Shown piece after piece: positions 59,982 to 64,000 of a DNA stretch of 64,000 nt. Source of the stretch: Streptomyces gossypii (lineage in GTDB: Bacteria > Actinomycetota > Actinomycetes > Streptomycetales > Streptomycetaceae). The notes under the pieces were generated by a model, which had not been told where the DNA came from, ran no database searches, and saw only the letters and a list, made by a program, of their open reading frames with translations. The stretch's first letter is position 1. Each line of letters starts with the position of its first letter. A program made the position numbers and the translations under genes. Location: positions 1 to 64,000 of the forward strand of contig NZ_JAJAGO010000020.1 of NCBI RefSeq assembly GCF_025165795.1. The letters run 5' to 3'.

Positions 59982-61249
59982 GTGCGGGTCAGTCCTTCCA
60001 CCGAAGTGTGCTCGGATGTGTCTTCTGGCGTTGTCAGTTCCGAACGGACGAGCATTCCGGCGAGCTCCACCAGATCCGTCCCGGCCAGCCGGGGGAGCGC
60101 GCAGCCGGACAGCGAACGGCAGGCCGCGCGCCAACTGTCGGGGAGGTCGAGGGCGCCACCGATCGCGCCGGTCAGCGCGCCCGCCAGAGCGGGGGCACTG
60201 TCGGCCACCCGCGAGAGGCAGGCCGCCGCGGGAACCGCCTCGGCGATCCGGCCGCCGCCCGCGAGGGCCACGGCGAGCGCGACGGGCACGGTCTCGGCCG
60301 CCGCGATGCCGTAGCTGTAGATGTGGTCGACGATCTGGTGCTCCAGCACGGGTACGAGAGCGAAGGCGTTGCCGGGCTGCCCCGGGCAGTCGGCGACGGC
60401 CTTCCGGGCGAGGTTCACCGCCTGCTGGGCGTTGCGGTGGATTTCGGTGTGCGGGGGAAGCTGGGTGAGCGCCGCCGCCACACAGGTCCCGACGTCGGCC
60501 CCGCCGAGCGCCGTGGCGATGGCGGCGGCCATGGCACGGGCGCCGTGCACGCCGTCGCCGTCCTGGGTGTAGTGCGCGTCGTACGCGGCGAGTTCGGCGG
60601 CGGAGTCCGGGTCGCCCGGGTGCACGATGGCCAGCACCGTCGCCCGTACGCAGGCCGCGTCGTCGAAGAAGTGCGGGTTGTCGTGGCCGGTGGCGGGCGG
60701 ACGCAGGCCCGCCGCGAGATTGCCCAGCCCCGCCCGTACGGAGATGCGGGCGCGCAGCGGCAGCACCGCCGACTCCACCTCCGGAGCCCGCTGGGCTGCT
60801 GCGGCGACCTCGCTGGCCAGGGTGTTCCAGGCGAGGTCGACCGCGGCCCGCGTCCGCCGGTCCCGGCCGAAGTCGCTGAGCAGGGCGCCCGCGGCGGTGA
60901 GGACCGACTCGGCGGTGAAGGCCGCCCACTCGGCGTCGTCGGAGGGGCCCAAACGCAGTGGCTCGGGCGGCTGGTTGAGGGCGGTGGGCACGGGCAGGGT
61001 GGTGGTGGCGTTCTGCTCGGCGAAGGTGTCGAGTTCGCGGGTGAGCCGGCGGGTCCACTCCGGCATCCGGGAGGCGCGATGCCGTGCGGCGGGCCAGCCG
61101 GCGGCGTCTCCGGCGGCGAGACCGAGGAGCAGCCCCTCGATCCGGTGTGGCGCCGGGCCGGTGTACGGCTGGCCGCCCCGGGCTTCGGATGCCGCGCCGG
61201 GCCGGCTGTCGGGCGGGGAGCCGGGTGCGGGGGAGTCAGGGGGTTTCAT
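59978..61249 (-). CDS. ADP-ribosylglycohydrolase family protein, paralog 3 (altered metal site)
   Basis: This 423-residue ARH-family protein has the fold marks RIEGLLLGLAAGDAAGWPAARH and YTQDGDGVHGARAMAAAIATAL. The usual Thr-Asp-Asp-Thr reads SDDA (GPSDDAEW), and the C-terminal Asp-x-Asp-Ser/Thr reads VADS, losing the first Asp. The second magnesium site may therefore be weak or absent. It could be a binding or regulatory paralog, or use a different ligand set. The ATG at 61249 overlaps the stop of paralog 4; a much longer in-frame reading to 63283 is an artefact of high GC. Confidence 0.88.
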   Translation of the reverse strand: MKPPDSPAPGSPPDSRPGAASEARGGQPYTGPAPHRIEGLLLGLAAGDAAGWPAARHRASRMPEWTRRLTRELDTFAEQNATTTLPVPTALNQPPEPLRLGPSDDAEWAAFTAESVLTAAGALLSDFGRDRRTRAAVDLAWNTLASEVAAAAQRAPEVESAVLPLRARISVRAGLGNLAAGLRPPATGHDNPHFFDDAACVRATVLAIVHPGDPDSAAELAAYDAHYTQDGDGVHGARAMAAAIATALGGADVGTCVAAALTQLPPHTEIHRNAQQAVNLARKAVADCPGQPGNAFALVPVLEHQIVDHIYSYGIAAAETVPVALAVALAGGGRIAEAVPAAACLSRVADSAPALAGALTGAIGGALDLPDSWRAACRSLSGCALPRLAGTDLVELAGMLVRSELTTPEDTSEHTSVEGLTRT

Positions 61250-62409
61250 GAGACCGCCGGTCCGTGTGAGGCCGTCGCCGTGTCCGGCGCGGGTGCCGAG
61301 GGGGTGAGCAGGTCGGCGATGTCCAGGACGTGATAGCCCGCCATCGAGGGCAGACAGCTGCCGCGCACCGGCCCGATCGCCGCGGCCCATTCGTCGGGTA
61401 CGGCCGCCGCACCGCCGAGCGCGCCTGCCAGCGCACCCGCGACGGCTGCCGTCGTGTCGGCGTCCCGCCCCATGTTGACCGCCGTCAGCACGGAGGTGGT
61501 GAAGTCGCCCCGGGCTGCGGCGAAGGCGCCGAAGGCGAGGCCGACGGCCTCGGGGGCGAGATCCATCCAGGGGTAGCCGCCGATGATCACCGCGGAGCGA
61601 ACGGTGCGTTCGGTGGTGAGCTTCGTACCGTCCGGGTCCAGCAGGGAGCGCTGGGCGGCGGAGACGGCGCGGCGCAGCGAGCGCGCCGTCCAGGAGTCCT
61701 CCGGCACGACGGAGAGGGCGGCGGCGATCACCGTGTCCGTGCCGCTGCCGACCATGGCGGCGGCGACTCCGGCCGCGACGGCCTGTCCGCCGTAGATGCC
61801 CTCGCCGTCGTGGCTGACGGTGCCGTCCACCTCGACGAGGCGGGCCGCTTCGGCGGGCCGCCCCGCGCAGTAGATGCCGAACGGGGCGGCGCGCATGGCC
61901 AGTCCGTCGCTCCAGGCGTGCCGGTGCTGGGCGGAGATGGGGGCGGCGAGTCCTCGGCGCAGATTCTCCAGGGTGCCGCGCTCGCTGAACCCGGCTCCGC
62001 GGAAGGGGCCCTCGTCGAGGTTGGCGATCCACTGGTGCCAGGCCTCCTCGACATGGGAGACGGTGAGAGCCGAGCCGTGCTCGGCGAGCAGCAGCCCGGA
62101 GAAGATCGCGTACTCGGTGTCGTCCGTGCCCGCCGGGTCGTCGTCGACGAAGCCCTCGATACGGCCCCACCGCTGGCGGATCTGGGACGGCTTCATGTTC
62201 TCGGCGGGGGCGCCCAGGGCGTCGCCGACGGCGAGCCCGAGCATCCCCCCACGGCCCCGGCCGCGCAGTGGGGTTGTGCCTTCCGGGACGACGGCCGTCG
62301 CCCGGCCATGGCCCGCGCTGTTTTCGGGGCCCGGTGGCCGGACCGGACGGAGCCGGCGCCGGGGCACCGGTACGGACCCGGAGGAGGTGGATGCGTGGAC
62401 TGCGCTCAT
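61246..62409 (-). CDS. ADP-ribosylglycohydrolase family protein, paralog 4
   Basis: This 387-residue ARH-family protein has a Pro/Arg-rich N-terminus of about 50 residues, then RGRGRGGMLGLAVGDALGAPAENM. AGTDDTEYAIFSGLLLAEHG carries a complete Thr-Asp-Asp-Thr motif and NMGRDADTTAAVAGALAGALGG the Asp-x-Asp-Thr motif, so both magnesium sites look intact. It is the first of the four paralogs in the operon, 84 bp after the sugar-binding lipoprotein gene. The true start could be later, since the N-terminus is low-complexity. Confidence 0.9.
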   Translation of the reverse strand: MSAVHASTSSGSVPVPRRRLRPVRPPGPENSAGHGRATAVVPEGTTPLRGRGRGGMLGLAVGDALGAPAENMKPSQIRQRWGRIEGFVDDDPAGTDDTEYAIFSGLLLAEHGSALTVSHVEEAWHQWIANLDEGPFRGAGFSERGTLENLRRGLAAPISAQHRHAWSDGLAMRAAPFGIYCAGRPAEAARLVEVDGTVSHDGEGIYGGQAVAAGVAAAMVGSGTDTVIAAALSVVPEDSWTARSLRRAVSAAQRSLLDPDGTKLTTERTVRSAVIIGGYPWMDLAPEAVGLAFGAFAAARGDFTTSVLTAVNMGRDADTTAAVAGALAGALGGAAAVPDEWAAAIGPVRGSCLPSMAGYHVLDIADLLTPSAPAPDTATASHGPAVS

Positions 62410-62424
62410 GGTGCGTGCCGTTCT

Positions 62425-62457
62425 GTGCGTCGTGCGTCGTGCGTGGTGCGTCGTGCG
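62425..62457. repeat. Heptamer tandem repeat (GTGCGTC, about 4.7 copies)
   Basis: Four 7-bp units (one with G in the last position) plus a partial fifth lie in the 84-bp gap between the binding-protein gene and ARH paralog 4, just before the ARH start. This is the only long gap inside the operon. Confidence 0.85.
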
Positions 62458-62493
62458 GTTCAGCGGGCGCGGGCGTCCGACGCGCGGAGTCCG

Positions 62494-63783
62494 TCAGCGC
62501 TGGTACCGCGCGAGAATGCGGTTGCCGTCGTCGACGAGCTTGTCGCGGAGGGATCTGAGGCCGATGCTGCCGCTGTAGTACTCCTGGAAGGCGGGAGTGG
62601 CGATCTTGTCCTTCCACTCGGGGTAGCCGCGTACCCCGAGGACGGGAGAGGCCCGCAAGTCCTCGGAGACCCGCACGCCCGTACTCCAGCCGAGCTTGTC
62701 GGTGTTCAGCGCCTGGTCCCGCAGGGCCTCTTCGCCCGTCGGCACCAGCCAGTCCGCTCTGGCGAGCCGGGCCATCCGGTCCGGGGCGGTGAGGAAGGCG
62801 ATGAAGGCCATCGCGGTCTTCTTGCGTGAGGTGTCCTGTGCGATGGACAGGGTCTGCGGGCTGACGCCCTGGACTCGTCCCTCCTCCGCCCCGCCCGTGG
62901 CGGCGGGCAGCGGCAGGGTCACCCACTCGAAGCCGTCCGGTGCCTGCTGCTGGACCTGCTGCCGGTAGGAGAAGTTGAGCGGCACCATGGCGTACCGGCC
63001 GCTGAAGAAGCCGGGGAGGGTGTCGCCGCCGGCCATGCCGAGACTGCCTGCCGCCGCCGTACGATCCTTGTTGACCTGGCGGTGGATGAGTTCGGCGATG
63101 CGGGATTCGGGCTCGTCGAAGCGGATGACGTTCTTGCCGCCTTCGCGCTGGAATATCGAGCCGCCGGTGGACATGGCGAGGTTGACCGACTGGTTCACCG
63201 GCTCCTTCATGGACCAGGCGACGCCGTAGTCGCGCCCGCGGGTCAGCTCCTTGGCGGCCTCCTCGAACTCGGCCCAGCTCCACGGCTTCTCAGCGGTCGG
63301 GATGCGCACCCGGGAGCGCTCCAGCAGCTTGCGGTTGGCGATCAGCACCCGGGGGTCCTGGAGGAAGGGCACGCCGTAGACGCCCCCGGCCTGGGTCACC
63401 ATGTCCCAGGTGCTCTTCGGGATCTGCCGCTTCAGGCTGCCGGGCAGCAGCCCGCTCAGGTCGGCGAGGTAGCCGCCGTGCGCGAAGTCGGTGAGGTCGT
63501 TGGCCTCGTCGTGGATGATGTCGGGCGCCTCGCCGCCCTCGAAGGAGGTCAGCAGCTGGTCGTGGACGCTCTCCCAGGACCCCTGGACATAGCGGACCCG
63601 GGAGCGCGGGTGCCGTGAGTTCCACTCGGCCACGAGAGCCTTGTTGGCCTTGATGGACTCCTGCTGCCAGGCCAGGCTGAGGAAATCGAGGGTGCCGTCG
63701 TCGGAGTCGTCGGCACAGCCGCTGAGGAGGGTGGCGGCGGGCGCGGCGGCCACGGCCGCGCCGAGGAAGTTGCGGCGGCGCAT
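62494..63783 (-). CDS. Sugar ABC transporter substrate-binding lipoprotein
   Basis: This 429-residue extracellular solute-binding protein (family 1, MalE/UgpB-like) has the signal MRRRNFLGAAVAAAPAATLLSGC, ending in a lipobox with lipidated Cys about 23 and a twin-arginine-like RRRNFLG start. The mature part shows FEGGEAPDIIHDEANDL, VPFLQDPRVLIANRKLLE and PWSWAEFEEAAKELT, all usual for carbohydrate-binding receptors. Its ATG overlaps the stop of the permease gene. It probably delivers the substrate on which the ARH-family enzymes act. Confidence 0.92.
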   Translation of the reverse strand: MRRRNFLGAAVAAAPAATLLSGCADDSDDGTLDFLSLAWQQESIKANKALVAEWNSRHPRSRVRYVQGSWESVHDQLLTSFEGGEAPDIIHDEANDLTDFAHGGYLADLSGLLPGSLKRQIPKSTWDMVTQAGGVYGVPFLQDPRVLIANRKLLERSRVRIPTAEKPWSWAEFEEAAKELTRGRDYGVAWSMKEPVNQSVNLAMSTGGSIFQREGGKNVIRFDEPESRIAELIHRQVNKDRTAAAGSLGMAGGDTLPGFFSGRYAMVPLNFSYRQQVQQQAPDGFEWVTLPLPAATGGAEEGRVQGVSPQTLSIAQDTSRKKTAMAFIAFLTAPDRMARLARADWLVPTGEEALRDQALNTDKLGWSTGVRVSEDLRASPVLGVRGYPEWKDKIATPAFQEYYSGSIGLRSLRDKLVDDGNRILARYQR

Positions 63784-64000
63784 CAGCCCTTCACCGCCCC
63801 GCTCACCATGCCGCTGACCAGCCGTCGCTGGAGCAGTGCGAAGAACACCAGGCTGGGGAGGGTCGCCAGGACGGCGGCCGCGGCGAGCGGCCCCAGGTCG
63901 GCGGCGCCCTCGGCGCCGAGGAAGTGAGTGAGGATCACGGACATCGTCTGCTTCTCCGGGGACTTGAGCAGGACCAGGGCGAAGAAGAACTCGTTCCACG
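63783..64000 (-). CDS. Sugar ABC transporter permease (MalG/UgpE type), 3-prime part only
   Basis: The last 72 codons of a permease gene run off the window edge. They begin in the motif WNEFFFALVLLKSPEKQTMSVIL, which follows the EAA loop in MalG-type permeases. The final helix AAAAVLATLPSLVFFALLQRRLVSGMVSGAVKG comes next, including the usual QRxLVxGxxxGAVKG ending. The stop overlaps the ATG of the binding-protein gene. The EAA loop itself and the partner permease should lie beyond position 64000. Confidence 0.92.
   Translation of the reverse strand, partial: WNEFFFALVLLKSPEKQTMSVILTHFLGAEGAADLGPLAAAAVLATLPSLVFFALLQRRLVSGMVSGAVKG

Noticed and set aside
59978..63283. 1101-codon open frame on the minus strand
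   Set aside because: Only the last 424 codons match the ARH family; the rest crosses paralog 4 and the binding-protein gene in the wrong frame.

Overview
The window is high-G+C actinobacterial DNA, almost certainly Streptomyces. The evidence is the codon bias, the many GTG starts, the run of 4-bp stop/start overlaps (ATGA or GTGA), the histidine genes followed by tryptophan genes in the Streptomyces order, the bifunctional isomerase PriA, the WhiJ/AbaA-type regulator group (XRE + DUF397 + ATPase), and a branched-chain amino acid transporter next to a PucR/CdaR regulator. No tRNA, rRNA, CRISPR array or replication origin was seen.

Layout. 1-5.5 kb: a DUF2252 protein behind a tandem 51-bp repeat, a DUF2567 membrane protein, a YbaK deacylase, a Lon N-terminal-domain protein and a large membrane protein with a beta-helix-like body. 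5.7-11.6 kb: hisD-hisC-hisB-(54-aa membrane protein)-hisH-priA-ridA-hisF, abutting or overlapping throughout, behind a 17-bp palindrome. 11.7-40.9 kb: accessory and metabolic genes separating hisF from hisI. They comprise a secreted PET-hydrolase-like cutinase; an ECF sigma/anti-sigma/minicatalase/cytochrome b561 group; a large LuxR regulator; a PucR regulator with a five-gene Liv transporter; a three-subunit succinate dehydrogenase with a divergent LysR gene; the XRE/DUF397/ATPase triad; a Tat-exported phosphoesterase; two purine-catabolism genes (guanine deaminase and a lone xanthine dehydrogenase large subunit); and a TetR/MFS efflux pair set among related hairpin repeats. 41-52.5 kb: hisI, trpE, small conserved membrane proteins, trpC, a probable trpM, trpB, trpA, then a DsbA-like oxidoreductase and lgt with a long disordered tail. 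52.5-54.2 kb: two diverged MITE-like repeats and scraps of an IS630-type transposase around an alpha/beta hydrolase. 54.2-64 kb: one long minus-strand operon with a sugar ABC transporter (permease cut by the window edge, plus binding lipoprotein), four different ADP-ribosylglycohydrolase-family proteins, a ribokinase-type kinase, a CaiB-type CoA transferase and a CitE-type lyase.

How the genes work together. The his and trp genes form one amino-acid block: HisD, C, B, H, F and I and PriA serve histidine, while PriA also supplies the TrpF step that is otherwise missing, joining TrpE, C, B and A. The most unusual part is the right-hand operon, which looks like an uptake-and-breakdown route for a ribosylated compound, with four ARH paralogs that cannot all be redundant. 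Second in interest are the ECF/minicatalase/cytochrome b561 group, the secreted polyesterase and the orphan xanthine dehydrogenase subunit. Nothing was searched against databases: family assignments rest on recognised motifs and gene order.
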